A stretch of DNA of 64,000 nucleotides from Nocardia arthritidis (GCF_011801145.1 NZ_CP046172.1:1-64000); one strand, 5' to 3'. Shown: positions 1 through 12,772, counted from the first letter of the stretch. The notes: generated by a model from the sequence alone, not told the origin. Translations and numbers: made by a program.

Positions 1-1926
1 TTGGACGACGAGCAGAACGTTTTGGCCACCGTATGGCCCGAGGTGGTTGCCGAGCTCACCACCGGTTCGCCGGATGGTGCCATCCCGGCCGTGACCAGGG
101 CCCAGCAGGCCTGGCTCAAGCTGGTCAAACCGCTGACGGTGGCGCAGGGATTCGCGCTGCTGTCGGTGCCGTCGTCGCTGGCCCAGGAGGCCATCGAACG
201 CGACCTGCGCGAACCCATTCTGCGCTCGCTGGCTCGCAGGCTCGGCCTGCAGGTGGAGGGACTCGGCGTTCGGATCGCGGCGCCCGCCACCCAGCCCGCC
301 GACCGATCCGGTGCCAATCCGCGCCACGCCAGGATGACGAGCAGGCCCGAGCGCAACCGGGACGCCGGTCGTGCACAGGGCGGTTACCCGGCTGTGGACT
401 ATCCGGCCCGCGGCGACTATCCGGCGCCGCGTTATGCACAGCCGAACGACTTCGCGCCATCGGCCGAGTACCCGGGCGCGGCGGAGTACGGACCCGCCGC
501 CGAGTATTTGCCACAGGCCGACTACGGCCGCGACGACTACCCGACCACGGAATACCCGGCCCGCGGCGACTATCCGGGCCCCGACGGCCTGCCGCACGAT
601 CCGCCCCCGCCGCGCCGCGAACCCGGACTGCCGCCCCGCCGGGATTCCTCGATTCCGCCGGGTCAGGAATCGCTGTTCAATCCCGAGCCGACGCCGGCGC
701 CGCGCGGTCAGGGCCGACCGCAGCTGCGCGAACCCGCGCCGGTCGACGAACCCGGAATCGCCGCGGCACACGAATCGGTGCGCGAGCCGATACCGGACGA
801 GCACGGTGACGACGAGCCGGTGGTCCAGGTCCGCAACCCGGCTTGGCCCACGTACTTCACCAAGAGCCAGGAGAATCCGGCGCCCGCCGCGCCGTCCTCG
901 GCAAGCCTGAATGCCAAGTACACCTTCGAGACCTTCGTCATCGGCGCGTCCAATCGCTTCGCGCATGCCGCCGCGGTGGCCATCGCCGAGGCGCCCGCCC
1001 GGGCCTACAATCCGCTATTCGTTTGGGGCGCTTCGGGTTTGGGCAAAACCCACCTGCTGCACGCGGCGGGCCACTACGCACAGCGGCTGTTCCCGGGCAT
1101 GCGGGTGAAATACGTCTCGACCGAGGAATTCACCAACGACTTCATCAACAGCCTCCGCGACGACCGGAAGGTGGCGTTCAAACGCCGCTACCGGGAGACC
1201 GACATCCTGCTGGTGGACGACATCCAGTTCATCGAGGGCAAGGAAGGTATCCAGGAGGAGTTCTTCCACACCTTCAACACGCTGCACAACGCGAACAAGC
1301 AGATCGTCGTCTCCTCCGACCGCCCGCCCAAGCAGTTGGCGACGCTGGAGGAGCGGTTGCGCACCCGATTCGAATGGGGCCTGATCACCGATGTGCAGCC
1401 GCCGGAGCTGGAGACCCGCATCGCCATCCTGCGCAAGAAGGCGCGGATGGATCGGCTCGACGTACCGCACGACGTGCTGGAGCTGATCGCGAGCCGGGTC
1501 GAGCGCAATATCCGCGAGTTGGAGGGCGCGCTGATCCGGGTGACCGCGTTCGCCTCGCTGAACGGGCAACCGCTAGATCTGCCGCTGGCCGAGGTGGTGC
1601 TGCGCGACCTGATGCCGGATACCGCGGCGCTGGAGATCAACGCGGCGACGATCATGGCCGTCACCGCCGAATACTTCAACACCACGCTGGAGGAGCTGAC
1701 CGGCCCGGGTAAGGCGCGGCCGCTGGCGCAGGCCAGGCAGATCGCCATGTATCTGTGCCGCGAGCTGACCGACCTATCCCTGCCCAAGATCGGACAGGCC
1801 TTCGGACGCGACCACACCACGGTGATGTACGCGGAGAAGAAGATCCGCAAGGAGATGACCGAACGGCGCCGGGTCTACGACCAGGTTCAGGAACTCACAG
1901 CCCGAATCAAACAGCGCTCGCGCTGA
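1..1926 (+). CDS. dnaA: Chromosomal replication initiator DnaA
   Basis: DnaA binds DnaA boxes at oriC, oligomerises with ATP and opens the duplex for the helicase. The 641-residue product shows domain I (about 1-95), a very long Pro/Tyr-rich domain II (about 100-290, with repeated [12 protein letters not shown] units), an AAA+ domain with Walker [12 protein letters not shown] (about 343) and Walker B LLVDDIQF, and a C-terminal DNA-binding domain with the signature [14 protein letters not shown]. The start is TTG at base 1, so the window was cut exactly at dnaA and no upstream sequence is visible to test this start. A strong terminator follows, then oriC. Confidence 0.98.
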   Translation: MDDEQNVLATVWPEVVAELTTGSPDGAIPAVTRAQQAWLKLVKPLTVAQGFALLSVPSSLAQEAIERDLREPILRSLARRLGLQVEGLGVRIAAPATQPADRSGANPRHARMTSRPERNRDAGRAQGGYPAVDYPARGDYPAPRYAQPNDFAPSAEYPGAAEYGPAAEYLPQADYGRDDYPTTEYPARGDYPGPDGLPHDPPPPRREPGLPPRRDSSIPPGQESLFNPEPTPAPRGQGRPQLREPAPVDEPGIAAAHESVREPIPDEHGDDEPVVQVRNPAWPTYFTKSQENPAPAAPSSASLNAKYTFETFVIGASNRFAHAAAVAIAEAPARAYNPLFVWGASGLGKTHLLHAAGHYAQRLFPGMRVKYVSTEEFTNDFINSLRDDRKVAFKRRYRETDILLVDDIQFIEGKEGIQEEFFHTFNTLHNANKQIVVSSDRPPKQLATLEERLRTRFEWGLITDVQPPELETRIAILRKKARMDRLDVPHDVLELIASRVERNIRELEGALIRVTAFASLNGQPLDLPLAEVVLRDLMPDTAALEINAATIMAVTAEYFNTTLEELTGPGKARPLAQARQIAMYLCRELTDLSLPKIGQAFGRDHTTVMYAEKKIRKEMTERRRVYDQVQELTARIKQRSR

Positions 1927-1944
1927 ACCTCCGCTAACACCCGA

Positions 1945-1976
1945 GCACCGCCTCTGACCTGGGGCGGTGCTTTTTT
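1945..1976 (+). terminator. Rho-independent terminator after dnaA
   Basis: A perfect 8-bp stem, GCACCGCC (1945-1952) with GGCGGTGC (1963-1970), is followed directly by six T residues. It lies 18 bp after the dnaA stop codon and would shield oriC from dnaA read-through. Confidence 0.85.
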
Positions 1977-1987
1977 ATGGGTTGTGG

Positions 1988-2332
1988 ATTCCTCGAGGAA
2001 TACGTGTGGAGTCCTCGAGGAATCACGAGGTTATCCACCGGTTCGTCCACAGCTGTGGGGAGCGTCGCGGCGGCCGTTCGCTAACACGGTGGAATCAACA
2101 GTTTCCACAGCTGAATCTATGCACGGCCCCTGACCAGCGACGTACCGGCGTTTCGGGCTGTGGAATCCTCGAGGAGTCATTGTTGAGTCCTCGAGGATTC
2201 CACGGGTAGTCCACGATTTCCTGCACACGTGTGAACAACCGGGTGAATCCGGTGGAACAACTCGAGGACGGCTCGAGGATGATCGGTGGACAGACTCCGA
2301 ACCTCCACAGACGCCTCGCGTTCATCCTCGAG
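1988..2332. repeat. Cluster of CTCGAG-centred palindromes in oriC
   Basis: CTCGAG occurs at 1992, 2014, 2168, 2190, 2261, 2272 and 2327. Four copies are the full 10-mer TCCTCGAGGA (1991-2000 region, 2012-2021, 2166-2175, 2188-2197), and the first extends to the 14-bp palindrome ATTCCTCGAGGAAT (1988-2001). Copies are paired about 22 bp apart (two helical turns): 1992/2014 and 2168/2190. The second pair forms a 16-bp perfect inverted repeat, GTGGAATCCTCGAGGA (2160-2175) with its complement at 2188-2203. This arrangement suggests a sequence-specific dimeric binding protein; its identity is unknown to me. Confidence 0.8.
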
Positions 2333-2395
2333 TCACCCGACGGTCATCCCCACGGCACCACACCCTGTGAGCTGCGAAAACGGCCCAACTCCACA

Positions 2396-2455
2396 GATTC
2401 CACAGTGCCTACTACTACTTCAGTTCTTCTTCTTAGAAATCTCTCTTCAAAACAG
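2396..2455 (+). other. Probable DNA unwinding element with DnaA-trio motif
   Basis: A DnaA-box-like sequence (2396-2404) is followed by a short spacer and then CTACTACTACTT (2409-2420), continuing as a T/C-rich, GC-poor run to about 2455. Read on the complementary strand 3' to 5' this is GAT-GAT-GAT-GAA, the DnaA-trio pattern known from other bacterial origins, where DnaA filaments load onto single strands. It is the clearest AT-richer stretch in the spacer. The role is inferred from the motif and its position. Confidence 0.7.
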
Positions 2456-2739
2456 GCTGTGTGGAAAGTTGGTCGACGAGGGTCCGGCCGCCGAGCGACT
2501 CACCGACCGAGGAGCAAGGAGAAGACGAACGGGCTCCGGCGAATCGAGAACGTCGCCCGCACTCGGCGCACAATGACCGGAGGGTCGGACTAGGTAGCCG
2601 TCGCGCACGCGGGTACGGTTTGATGTCGGTCGCCTGTGCCAGACTTCGAATCGCGGCGACAAGGCATCCCTGACGAGAACCACGCTGACGAACCGACTAC
2701 AGATCAGAGATCACGGAACTGGAGAGGACAGATCGGGCG

Positions 2740-3957
2740 ATGGAGCTTGCAAGCACGACGTCTCGGGTCGCCCGAGAGGATTTCGATTCCGGTGCCATGA
2801 AGTTCCGGGTCGCCCGTGAGGATTTCGCCGATTCGGTGGCTTGGGTGGCACGCAGCCTGCCCTCGCGCCCGCCGGTTCCGGTGCTCGGTGGTGTGCTGCT
2901 GGTCGCCGATGAGGACGGGCTCACCGTCTCCGGCTTCGACTACGAGGTGTCCGCGCAGATGCGGGTCGCCGCCGAGGTCGCCGGTCCCGGCCAGGTCCTG
3001 GTCTCGGGTCGTCTGCTCGCGGATATCACCAAGGCGCTGTCCAACAAGCCGGTCGACGTCTCGGTCGACGGCACCCGCGTGCTGATCGCCTGTGGCAGTG
3101 CGAAGTTCTCGCTGCCGACCATGCCGGTGGAGGACTACCCGCAGCTGCCCGAGGTGCCCGAGCAGACCGGTGAGTTGAGTGTCGACGTCTTCGCTCAGGC
3201 GGTCGGTCAGGTCGCCGTCGCCGCGGGCCGGGACGACACGCTGCCGATGCTGACCGGTATCCGGGTGGAGATCGAGGGTTCGCGTGCGGTGCTCGCGGCC
3301 ACCGACCGGTTCCGGCTCGCGGTCCGGCATATCGAATGGCAGCCCGCCAAGCCGGATATCGAGACCGCCGTGCTGATTCCGGCGCGCACGCTGTCCGAGG
3401 CCGCCAAGACACTCGGCGCATCCGATCAGCCGGTGCAGCTCTCGCTCGGTACCGGTGCGGGCGCGGACGGCCTGCTCGGCATCGTCAACGCCGGTCGCCG
3501 CACCACGACGCGACTGCTGGACGCGGAATTCCCCAAGTTCCGTCAGCTGCTCCCCAAGGAGCACACGTCTATCGCCACGCTGCCCGTCGCATCGCTGATC
3601 GATGCCATCAAGCGCGTCGCCCTGGTGGCCGAGCGCGGCGCCCAGGTGCGGCTGGAGTTCTCCGGCGAGGGCCTGCTGCTCTCGGCGGGCGGTGACGACG
3701 CGGGCCGTGCCGAGGAGTGGTTGGAGGCCGACTTCCGTGGCGAATCGCTGACCATCGCGTTCAACCCGGGTTACCTGATCGACGGCCTGTCCGCACTGCA
3801 CGCCGACAGGGTGACCTTCGGATTCACCACGCCGAGCCGTCCCGCGGTGCTGCTGCCCGCGGCCGAGGAGGAGCCCGAGGCGCTGGATTCGGGTGCGTTC
3901 GCCGCGCTGGAAAGCGACTACATCTACCTGCTCATGCCGGTCCGGTTGCCGGGCTGA
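2740..3957 (+). CDS. dnaN: DNA polymerase III sliding clamp, beta subunit
   Basis: The beta clamp encircles DNA and tethers the replicative polymerase. The 405-residue product has the usual three-fold clamp architecture and family length (about 400), and ends in the typical LLMPVRLPG tail. The ATG at 2740 is preceded by a GGAGAGGA-like Shine-Dalgarno around 2719-2726. The first 30 codons contain a near-exact 22-bp duplication (2764-2785 and 2806-2827), so the motif RVAREDF appears twice with a second in-frame ATG (2797) between the copies. recF follows after 15 bp; the gnd gene found between dnaN and recF in mycobacteria is absent. Confidence 0.97.
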   Translation: MELASTTSRVAREDFDSGAMKFRVAREDFADSVAWVARSLPSRPPVPVLGGVLLVADEDGLTVSGFDYEVSAQMRVAAEVAGPGQVLVSGRLLADITKALSNKPVDVSVDGTRVLIACGSAKFSLPTMPVEDYPQLPEVPEQTGELSVDVFAQAVGQVAVAAGRDDTLPMLTGIRVEIEGSRAVLAATDRFRLAVRHIEWQPAKPDIETAVLIPARTLSEAAKTLGASDQPVQLSLGTGAGADGLLGIVNAGRRTTTRLLDAEFPKFRQLLPKEHTSIATLPVASLIDAIKRVALVAERGAQVRLEFSGEGLLLSAGGDDAGRAEEWLEADFRGESLTIAFNPGYLIDGLSALHADRVTFGFTTPSRPAVLLPAAEEEPEALDSGAFAALESDYIYLLMPVRLPG

Positions 3958-3972
3958 TTCGTTCGGGCATCT

Positions 3973-5157
3973 GTGTTCATACGGGCACTCGCGCTGCGCG
4001 ACTTCCGTTCCTGGGAGCACAGCGAACTCGAATTATCCCCAGGCCGAACGGTTTTCTTGGGATCGAACGGCAACGGCAAGACGAATCTGCTCGAGGCCGT
4101 CGGCTACTTGGCCACCCTCGGTTCGCACCGGGTGGCGGCCGACGCACCGCTCATCCGGATGGGAGCCGAGCGTGCGCGGATCGGTGCCACCGTTGTCAAC
4201 GCGGGCCGAGAGCTGCGCATCGATATCGAGTTGCAGCAGGGTGCGGCAAATCGCGCCCAGCTCAACCGATCTCCGGTGCGCCGACCCCGCGAAATTCTCG
4301 GCATCCTGCAGACGGTGCTGTTCGCGCCGGAGGATCTGGCCCTGGTCCGCGGCGATCCCGGTGAGCGCCGCCGGTTCATGGACGAACTGTGCACAACTCG
4401 GCTGCCCCGGCTCGCCGGTGTGCGTTCGGATTACGACCGGGTGCTGCGGCAACGCTCCGCGCTGTTGAAAACCGCTGGGCGCCACGTGCGTTCGAAGGCC
4501 GACCTGAGCACGCTCGATGCCTGGGACGGTCATCTGGCCACCCATGCCGCGGTGTTGCTGGCGCAGCGGCTCCGGCTGGTGCACGAGCTCTATCCACATC
4601 TGGCACAGGCATATCGGTCGATCGCGCCCGAATCACGCTCCGCCGCAATCGGATACCGCAGCTCCTATCTACCGCCGGAGTTCCTGGATCCGGCACGCGA
4701 ACCCCAGGCGGATGACACGGCGGAACTGGAGGCGATCGTGCTGCGGGAATTGGGCGCCGCGCGATCCAGGGAGTTGGAGCGCGGGGTCTGCCTGGTGGGC
4801 CCGCACCGCGACGAACTGGATCTGCTGCTCGGCACGGCACCCGCGAAGGGCTTTGCCAGTCATGGGGAATCGTGGTCTTTCGCGCTGGCGCTGCGGCTCG
4901 CCGCATTCGAACTGCTGCGCACCGCGGGTACCGAGCCGGTGCTCTTGCTCGACGATGTGTTCGCCGAACTCGATCGGCGCAGGCGCACGGCCCTGGCCGC
5001 GGTGGCGGCCGGCGCCGAACAGGTGTTGATCACCGCGGCGGTGCCGGAGGATGTGCCTGCCGAACTGGCGGCCGTACCGCTGCGGGTGGAAACCACCGGT
5101 GCGGCCGATCGGCGGACCTCGCACATCGTCGAGGCGGCGGGACCGGTCGCCGGGTGA
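3973..5157 (+). CDS. recF: DNA replication and repair protein RecF
   Basis: RecF is an SMC-like ATPase that, with RecO and RecR, loads RecA at gaps and stalled forks. The 394-residue product starts at GTG 3973 with [13 protein letters not shown], typical of RecF N-termini. It has Walker [13 protein letters not shown] (about residues 31-42), an ABC-type signature region ([20 protein letters not shown]) and Walker [12 protein letters not shown]. It lies 15 bp after dnaN and is probably co-transcribed; no strong Shine-Dalgarno is visible, consistent with translational coupling. A 444-bp spacer separates it from dciA. Confidence 0.97.
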   Translation: MFIRALALRDFRSWEHSELELSPGRTVFLGSNGNGKTNLLEAVGYLATLGSHRVAADAPLIRMGAERARIGATVVNAGRELRIDIELQQGAANRAQLNRSPVRRPREILGILQTVLFAPEDLALVRGDPGERRRFMDELCTTRLPRLAGVRSDYDRVLRQRSALLKTAGRHVRSKADLSTLDAWDGHLATHAAVLLAQRLRLVHELYPHLAQAYRSIAPESRSAAIGYRSSYLPPEFLDPAREPQADDTAELEAIVLRELGAARSRELERGVCLVGPHRDELDLLLGTAPAKGFASHGESWSFALALRLAAFELLRTAGTEPVLLLDDVFAELDRRRRTALAAVAAGAEQVLITAAVPEDVPAELAAVPLRVETTGAADRRTSHIVEAAGPVAG

Positions 5158-5601
5158 TCGTTTCCACAGATATGACCTGATTTATCAACAGTTGTGGAGA
5201 GACCGATGACTCGTCACCTGACGAATCTCGGGTGCGGCCGCGGCAAACGCTCCACAGCGACATTGTGTACCGGACAGTGCCGGGACGCGCGGCGCACGGC
5301 GGCCGACGGTGCGCTGTCGTACAGTTGCCGTGCGTCGCGGCCCGCGCCGCGCCGTCGCCGTCCCGGATTATCCCCAGGACCTGTGGAGAACTTCGGTGCG
5401 GTGATCAGGTCTCGGATCTCAGCTATCGGCTGGACAGGCGGTGGCGGGGCCTGTGGGCAACTCGAATAATCACCACGAACGGGTGTTCGATCGACGACCG
5501 TGGTTGTGGGCCACCACGGAACCGTCCGCCAGCAACACCACCCCGAGGCTGGGGATAGTTGAACAAATCTGGGGACAACCCAGTCGGAAACGGAGCGTGC
5601 G
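5158..5601. other. Intergenic region rich in DnaA-box-like sequences
   Basis: No gene is supported in this 444-bp spacer between recF and dciA. It holds several DnaA-box-like motifs: GTTTCCACA (5160-5168), TTATCAACA (5182-5190), TTATCCCCA near 5367, TGTGGAGAA near 5382, and degenerate TGTGGGCAA and TGGGGACAA copies towards the right end. The dciA promoter probably lies here. I could not place -35/-10 boxes with confidence. Confidence 0.5.
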
Positions 5602-6159
5602 ATGACCGAGCAGCAGGGCGATCGGGAGCCCGGCGACGAGCCGGAATTGCGCGGTATCGACCTGGCCCGCCGGGCGCTGGAGGAGGCCAGGGCCGCGGCG
5701 CGGGCCAGCGGTAAATCGGTCGGTCAGGGCCGGGCCTCGCCGCGCCGGTCCCTGCGGACCGGTGCACGGCGGCGCACCGGTTGGTCGGGCGCCCGGCCCG
5801 ACGACCGGGACCCGCAACTGCTCTCCAGCCTCACGACATCGATCGCCAAGAGTCGCGGTTGGTCCGGAAAGGTCGCCGAGGGAACGGTTTTCGGCCGCTG
5901 GGCCGGTGTGGTCGGCGAGGATATCGCCGCACATGCCACCCCGATTTCGCTGAAGGACGGCGTGTTGAGCATCGCCGCCGAATCGACGGCCTGGGCCACC
6001 CAACTCCGGATGCTGCAGAGCCAGATCCTGGCGAAGATCGCCGCCGCGGTCGGCAACGGCGTGGTGACCTCGGTGAAGATCTCCGGCCCCGCGGCGCCCA
6101 GTTGGCGCAAGGGCGAGCGGCACATCAAGGGCCGCGGCCCGCGTGACACCTACGGATAA
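5602..6159 (+). CDS. dciA: DUF721 family protein, DciA-type helicase loader/operator
   Basis: The 185-residue protein has an acidic and basic low-complexity N-terminus (1-70) and a C-terminal DUF721 domain (about 80-160, with [36 protein letters not shown]). DUF721 proteins are the ancestral DciA group that interacts with the replicative helicase DnaB; this function is known for the family and not visible from sequence alone. In mycobacteria and relatives the gene sits between recF and gyrB, as here. The ATG at 5602 follows a GGAGCG-like site. Confidence 0.9.
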   Translation: MTEQQGDREPGDEPELRGIDLARRALEEARAAARASGKSVGQGRASPRRSLRTGARRRTGWSGARPDDRDPQLLSSLTTSIAKSRGWSGKVAEGTVFGRWAGVVGEDIAAHATPISLKDGVLSIAAESTAWATQLRMLQSQILAKIAAAVGNGVVTSVKISGPAAPSWRKGERHIKGRGPRDTYG

Positions 6160-8719
<2,560 letters not shown>

Positions 8720-8780
8720 CCGGCGCGGAATTCCGCTGCTACAGCGCCATTTCCAGCCAGGCTTCTAAGGAGACCACCGC

Positions 8781-11294
8781 ATGACTGAGACCACGCTGCC
8801 CCCGAACGGCGGTGCAGGTGACCGGATCGAGCCGGTCGACATCCAGAACGAAATGCAGAGCAGCTACATCGATTACGCGATGAGCGTGATCGTCGGCCGT
8901 GCGCTGCCCGATGTGCGCGACGGCCTCAAGCCGGTGCACCGCCGCGTGCTCTACGCGATGTACGACAACGGCTACCGGCCGGATCGCGGCTATGTGAAGT
9001 CCGCCCGCCCGGTCGCCGAGACCATGGGTAACTACCACCCGCACGGCGACGCGTCGATCTACGACACGCTGGTCCGCATGGCGCAGCCATGGTCGCTGCG
9101 CTACCCGCTGGTGGACGGCCAAGGCAATTTCGGTTCGCGCGGTAATGACGGCGCGGCCGCGATGCGGTACACCGAATGCAGGCTGACCCCGCTCGCGATG
9201 GAGCTGCTGCGCGAAATCGACCATGAGACGGTCGATTTCGCGCCGAACTACGACGGCCGCTCGCAGGAACCGGTTGTCCTGCCGAGCCGGGTGCCGAACC
9301 TGCTGATGAACGGCAGCAACGGCATCGCGGTCGGTATGGCGACCAACATTCCGCCGCACAACCTCAACGAACTGGCCGAGGCCATCTACTGGGCGCTGGA
9401 GCACCACGACGCCGACGAAGAGGCCACCCTCGCCGCCTGTATGGACCGGGTCAAGGGTCCGGACTTTCCGACCTACGGCCTGATCGTCGGCAGTCAGGGC
9501 ATCCGCGACGCGTACACCACCGGTCGCGGCTCGATCCGGATGCGCGGCGTCGTCGAGATCGAAGAGGACAACCGCGGCCGCACCACGATCGTCATCACCG
9601 AACTGCCGTACCAGGTGAACACCGACAACTTCATCAACTCGATCGCCGAGCAGGTGAAGGACGGCAAGATCGCCGGCATCTCCGATATCCACGACGAGTC
9701 GTCGGACCGCGCGGGTATGCGGATCGTGGTGACCGTCAAGCGCGACGCGGTCGCCAAGGTCGTGCTGAACAACCTGTACAAGCACACCCAGCTGCAGACC
9801 AGCTTCGGCGCGAATATGCTCTCGATCGTCGACGGTGTGCCGCGCACGCTGCGCCTGGATCAGATGATCCGGCTCTACGTCGAGCACCAGTTGGACGTCA
9901 TCATCCGGCGCACCCGCTACCTGCTGCGCAAGGCCGAGGAGCGCGCGCACATCCTGCGCGGTCTGGTCAAGGCGCTCGACGCGTTGGACGAGGTCATCGC
10001 GCTGATCCGGCGGTCGGCCAATACCGATACCGCGCGCACCGGCCTTATGCAGCTGCTCGATATCGACGAGATCCAGGCGACGGCCATCCTCGATATGCAG
10101 CTGCGCCGCCTGTCCGCCCTGGAACGGCAGAAGATCATCGACGAGTTGGCCAAGATCGAGGCCGAGATCGCCGATTTGAAGGACATCCTGGAGAAGCCGG
10201 AGCGTCAGCGCGCGATCGTGCGCGACGAGCTCGCCGAGATCGTGGAGAAGTACGGCGACGAGCGGCGCACCCAGATCATCTCCGCCGACGGCGACGTCGC
10301 CGACGAGGATCTGATCGCCCGCGAGGACGTGGTCGTCACGATCACCGAGACTGGATACGCCAAGCGCACCAAGACCGATCTCTACCGCTCGCAGAAGCGC
10401 GGCGGCAAGGGTGTGCAGGGCGCGGGTCTCAAACAGGACGACCTGGTCAAGCACTTCTTCATCACCTCGACGCACGACTGGCTGCTGTTCTTCACCAACA
10501 AGGGCCGGGTCTACCGGGCCAAGGCGTACGAGCTGCCCGAGGCGAACCGCACCGCCCGCGGCCAGCATGTGGCGAATCTGCTCGCCTTCCAGCCGGATGA
10601 GCGGATCGCCCAGATCATCCAGATCAAGTCGTACGAGGACGCCCCGTATCTGGTGCTGGCCACCAAGAACGGCCTGGTGAAGAAGTCGAAGCTGTCCGAT
10701 TTCGATTCCAACCGCAGCGGCGGCATCGTCGCGGTGAACCTGCGCGACAACGACGAACTCGTCGGCGCCGTACTGTGTTCGGCCGATGACGACCTGCTGC
10801 TGGTGTCGGCGAAGGGGCAGTCGATCCGGTTCTCCGCCACCGACGAGGCGCTGCGCCCGATGGGCCGGGCCACCTCCGGCGTGCAGGGCATGCGGTTCAA
10901 TGCCGATGACGAGCTGTTGTCGCTCAATGTCGTTCGCGAAGACACCTATCTGCTGGTGGCGACTTCGGGCGGTTATTCCAAGCGCACCGCGATCGAGGAA
11001 TACACTCCGCAGGGACGTGGCGGTAAAGGCGTATTGACCATCCAGTACGACGAGCGGCGTGGCACGCTGGTCGGTGCGCTCATCGTCGACGACGAAGACG
11101 AGCTCTACGCGATCACCTCCGGCGGTGGTGTCATCCGCACGGCGGCGAATCAGGTTCGGAAGGCTGGACGACAGACCAAGGGCGTGCGATTGATGAACCT
11201 CGCGGATGGGGATACGTTGCTTGCTATCGCGCGCAACGCCGATGAACCCGACCCGGACGCCAACGACGACTCCACCGGTTCTTCCGATCAATAA
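8781..11294 (+). CDS. gyrA: DNA gyrase subunit A
   Basis: GyrA cuts and rejoins DNA. The 837-residue product shows the winged-helix/tower core with the catalytic tyrosine in [11 protein letters not shown] (about residue 130), the quinolone-resistance region around [20 protein letters not shown], and a C-terminal beta-pinwheel with the GyrA-box QRGGKGV ([13 protein letters not shown]). The QRDR reads G-D-A-S-I-Y, with Ser at the position equivalent to E. coli Ser83 and Asp at the following acidic position, so the wild-type sensitive pattern of many nocardiae seems present. A CTAAGGAG Shine-Dalgarno precedes the ATG. Confidence 0.99.
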   Translation: MTETTLPPNGGAGDRIEPVDIQNEMQSSYIDYAMSVIVGRALPDVRDGLKPVHRRVLYAMYDNGYRPDRGYVKSARPVAETMGNYHPHGDASIYDTLVRMAQPWSLRYPLVDGQGNFGSRGNDGAAAMRYTECRLTPLAMELLREIDHETVDFAPNYDGRSQEPVVLPSRVPNLLMNGSNGIAVGMATNIPPHNLNELAEAIYWALEHHDADEEATLAACMDRVKGPDFPTYGLIVGSQGIRDAYTTGRGSIRMRGVVEIEEDNRGRTTIVITELPYQVNTDNFINSIAEQVKDGKIAGISDIHDESSDRAGMRIVVTVKRDAVAKVVLNNLYKHTQLQTSFGANMLSIVDGVPRTLRLDQMIRLYVEHQLDVIIRRTRYLLRKAEERAHILRGLVKALDALDEVIALIRRSANTDTARTGLMQLLDIDEIQATAILDMQLRRLSALERQKIIDELAKIEAEIADLKDILEKPERQRAIVRDELAEIVEKYGDERRTQIISADGDVADEDLIAREDVVVTITETGYAKRTKTDLYRSQKRGGKGVQGAGLKQDDLVKHFFITSTHDWLLFFTNKGRVYRAKAYELPEANRTARGQHVANLLAFQPDERIAQIIQIKSYEDAPYLVLATKNGLVKKSKLSDFDSNRSGGIVAVNLRDNDELVGAVLCSADDDLLLVSAKGQSIRFSATDEALRPMGRATSGVQGMRFNADDELLSLNVVREDTYLLVATSGGYSKRTAIEEYTPQGRGGKGVLTIQYDERRGTLVGALIVDDEDELYAITSGGGVIRTAANQVRKAGRQTKGVRLMNLADGDTLLAIARNADEPDPDANDDSTGSSDQ

Positions 11295-11335
11295 ATCCTC
11301 ACACCGGCGGCAACGAACGGATCTAAGGAATCCCA

Positions 11336-12283
11336 TTGACCACTCCGAATCAGCCGAACGACGAGCGGCACCAGACGAACGGCGTGACCGAGCGGATCGC
11401 ACCGTCACCGATCCCGCCGCGGCCGATTCCCCGGCCGGTCGCGTCCGGTGACAACGGGCAGCCGAACGGCGGCCAACCGGGTGGTGCCCAGCCGCACGAC
11501 AGCCAAGAGTCGTCCGGCGCCGAGGCGGCGGCACCGGATAACGCGGAACAGTCCAACGGCAATGCGCAGTACCAGGACGGGTGGTCGCAGCTTCCGCAGC
11601 GGGAACCGCAGTCCAACCTGTTCCGGCCCGGGCAGGCGCCGGTCACCGGGCGGCCCGCCGGATCGGTCGGGCTCGGCGGCGGTATGACCAACGCGCGCAC
11701 CACCGCCGACCTCGCCGCCAAGGCCGCACGCAAAGAGGCGGCGATGGTGAAGTCCGTCGGCATCGACGGACCGACCCGCAGCATCGCCCGCCCCGAACTG
11801 ATCAAGGACATGCCGGACCTCTCCGAGATCCGGCATCCCCTGCCACCCACCGAAACCACCGGACCGCAGGCGCCGATCTCGCCCGCGGTACCGGTCGCGG
11901 TCGCACAATCCGTCGCCACCGGCGAACCATTGCGGGCAACCGTACAAATCCGCCGCATCGACCCGTGGTCGACGCTGAAAATCACCCTGGTGATCAGCGT
12001 CGCCATGTTCTTCGTGTGGATGCTCGCCGTCGGATTGCTCTACATCGTGCTCGAGGGCATGGGCGTATGGGGACGGCTCAACAGCAGCTTCACCGATATC
12101 GTCTCCTCCGACAGCGGATCCGGCGGATTGATCAGCGCCGGAACGGTATTCGGCTACGCGGGTGTCATCGGGCTCATCAATGTGGTGTTGTTCACCGCAC
12201 TGGCCACCGTCGGCACCTTCATCTACAACCAATGCTGCGATCTCGTCGGTGGCATCCAGGTCACCCTGGCCGATCCGGACTGA
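11336..12283 (+). CDS. DUF3566 membrane protein (Rv0007-like)
   Basis: The 315-residue protein has a long hydrophilic, Pro/Gln/Asn-rich N-terminus (1-195) and a C-terminal DUF3566 domain (about 200-315). That domain begins [19 protein letters not shown] and has two transmembrane segments ([23 protein letters not shown] and the segment around [25 protein letters not shown]). A gene of this family follows gyrA in mycobacteria and relatives. Its function is not established; topology suggests an inner-membrane protein with a cytoplasmic disordered tail. The TTG start at 11336 is supported by AAGGAA just upstream. Confidence 0.9.
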   Translation: MTTPNQPNDERHQTNGVTERIAPSPIPPRPIPRPVASGDNGQPNGGQPGGAQPHDSQESSGAEAAAPDNAEQSNGNAQYQDGWSQLPQREPQSNLFRPGQAPVTGRPAGSVGLGGGMTNARTTADLAAKAARKEAAMVKSVGIDGPTRSIARPELIKDMPDLSEIRHPLPPTETTGPQAPISPAVPVAVAQSVATGEPLRATVQIRRIDPWSTLKITLVISVAMFFVWMLAVGLLYIVLEGMGVWGRLNSSFTDIVSSDSGSGGLISAGTVFGYAGVIGLINVVLFTALATVGTFIYNQCCDLVGGIQVTLADPD

Positions 12284-12300
12284 TTCAGCGCACTCGCACA

Positions 12301-12342
12301 ACGGTCGGTACCGCCCCCAAAGGGTCGGCTACCGGCCGTTTT
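12301..12342 (+). terminator. Probable terminator after the gyrBA-DUF3566 operon
   Basis: ACGGTCGGTA (12301-12310) pairs with TACCGGCCGT (12330-12339) with one G-U pair, followed by TTTT. It lies 17 bp after the DUF3566 stop codon and before tRNA-Ile. Confidence 0.65.
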
Positions 12343-12418
12343 GGTTATCCGACGGGAGGTAAGGTAATCTCGTGCCTCGGTTCGGTTAACAGCTCCGGCA
12401 GGCAATCGAACACGATGA

Positions 12419-12492
12419 GGGCCTATAGCTCAGGCGGTTAGAGCGCTTCGCTGATAACGAAGAGGTCGGAGGTTCAAGTCCTCCTAGGCCCA
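12419..12492 (+). tRNA. ileT: tRNA-Ile (anticodon GAT)
   Basis: This 74-nt cloverleaf has acceptor stem GGGCCTA/TAGGCCC, D-arm AGCTCAGGCGGTTAGAGC, anticodon loop CTGATAA with anticodon GAT, and T-arm GGAGGTTCAAGTCCTCC. CCA is not encoded in full. The position after gyrA matches mycobacteria. Confidence 0.97.
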
Positions 12493-12521
12493 CTCCCGAA
12501 CATCACAGTAGGGTGGGAACC

Positions 12522-12629
12522 ATGAAAATTCTCCTCACAATCGGTGTTGTTGTAGCGGTTCTCATCGGAATCTCCAAGCTGCGGCAACGCAACGATGCCG
12601 ACCTGTGGCACGAGGTAACCACCCGCTGA
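12522..12629 (+). CDS. DLW-39 family small membrane peptide
   Basis: This 35-residue ORF lies between tRNA-Ile and tRNA-Ala. It begins MKILLTIGVVVAVLIG and ends RNDADLWHEVTTR. The N-terminal hydrophobic segment (2-17) and the DLW motif near the C-terminus are the hallmarks of the actinobacterial DLW-39 family, which occupies this locus in many Mycobacteriales. A GGGTGGGAACC sequence upstream provides a weak Shine-Dalgarno. The function is unknown; it is probably a single-pass membrane peptide. Confidence 0.88.
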   Translation: MKILLTIGVVVAVLIGISKLRQRNDADLWHEVTTR

Positions 12630-12654
12630 AAAATCCCTACGGGGTATCGAGCTC

Positions 12655-12727
12655 GGGGCCTTAGCTCAATTGGCAGAGCACTGCCTTTGCAAGGCAGGGG
12701 TTAGGGGTTCGATTCCCCTAGGCTCCA
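12655..12727 (+). tRNA. alaT: tRNA-Ala (anticodon TGC)
   Basis: This 73-nt cloverleaf has acceptor stem GGGGCCT/AGGCTCC (one G-U pair), D-arm AGCTCAATTGGCAGAGC, anticodon arm CTGCC-TTTGCAA-GGCAG with anticodon TGC, and T-arm AGGGGTTCGATTCCCCT. Its 3' end is one copy of a direct repeat found again at 16200, marking it as the likely integration target of the island to the right. Confidence 0.98.
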
Positions 12728-12764
12728 CAAATGGGAGGCGAGTGCTCGCGCGAGCGCTCGCCTT
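12703..12764. repeat. Left direct repeat of the island (attL-like, 3' end of tRNA-Ala)
   Basis: The tRNA-Ala T-arm (12703-12718), the following CACAAATGGGAGGCGAG (12726-12742) and the right half of the hairpin (12752-12764) recur at 16200-16248 in the same orientation. The T-arm block is 16/16 identical, the CACAAATGGG block 17/17, and the hairpin half 13/13. Confidence 0.75.
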
Positions 12765-12772
12765 GTTTGTTT
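12737..12772 (+). terminator. Terminator downstream of tRNA-Ala
   Basis: GGCGAGTGCTCGC (12737-12749) and GCGAGCGCTCGCC (12750-12762) form a 13-bp stem with one G-U pair and essentially no loop beyond the centre, followed by TTGTTTGTTT. The right-hand copy at 16231 has lost about 14 bases of this stem. Confidence 0.65.

Larger units (their letters stand above)
1977..2739. other. oriC: Chromosomal replication origin oriC (dnaA-dnaN spacer)
   Basis: This 760-bp non-coding spacer between dnaA and dnaN is the usual oriC position in actinobacteria. DnaA-box-like 9-mers include TTATCCACC (2031-2039), TCGTCCACA (2043-2051), TTTCCACAG (2102-2110), GATTCCACA (2396-2404) and, on the other strand, TGTGGAAAG near 2459. 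An AT-richer tract with DnaA-trio character lies at 2409-2455. Short ORFs crossing the region have no recognisable product and I do not call them. Seven CTCGAG palindromes in the left half are described separately. Confidence 0.93.

Noticed and set aside
2231..2593. 120-residue ORF on the plus strand inside oriC
   Set aside because: It crosses DnaA-box-like sequences and the unwinding tract, has no Shine-Dalgarno, shows no known domain, and its codon pattern lacks the high third-position GC of neighbouring genes.
8739..11534. 931-residue antisense ORF covering gyrA
   Set aside because: Long antisense frames arise from GC-rich codon use; gyrA is unmistakable.
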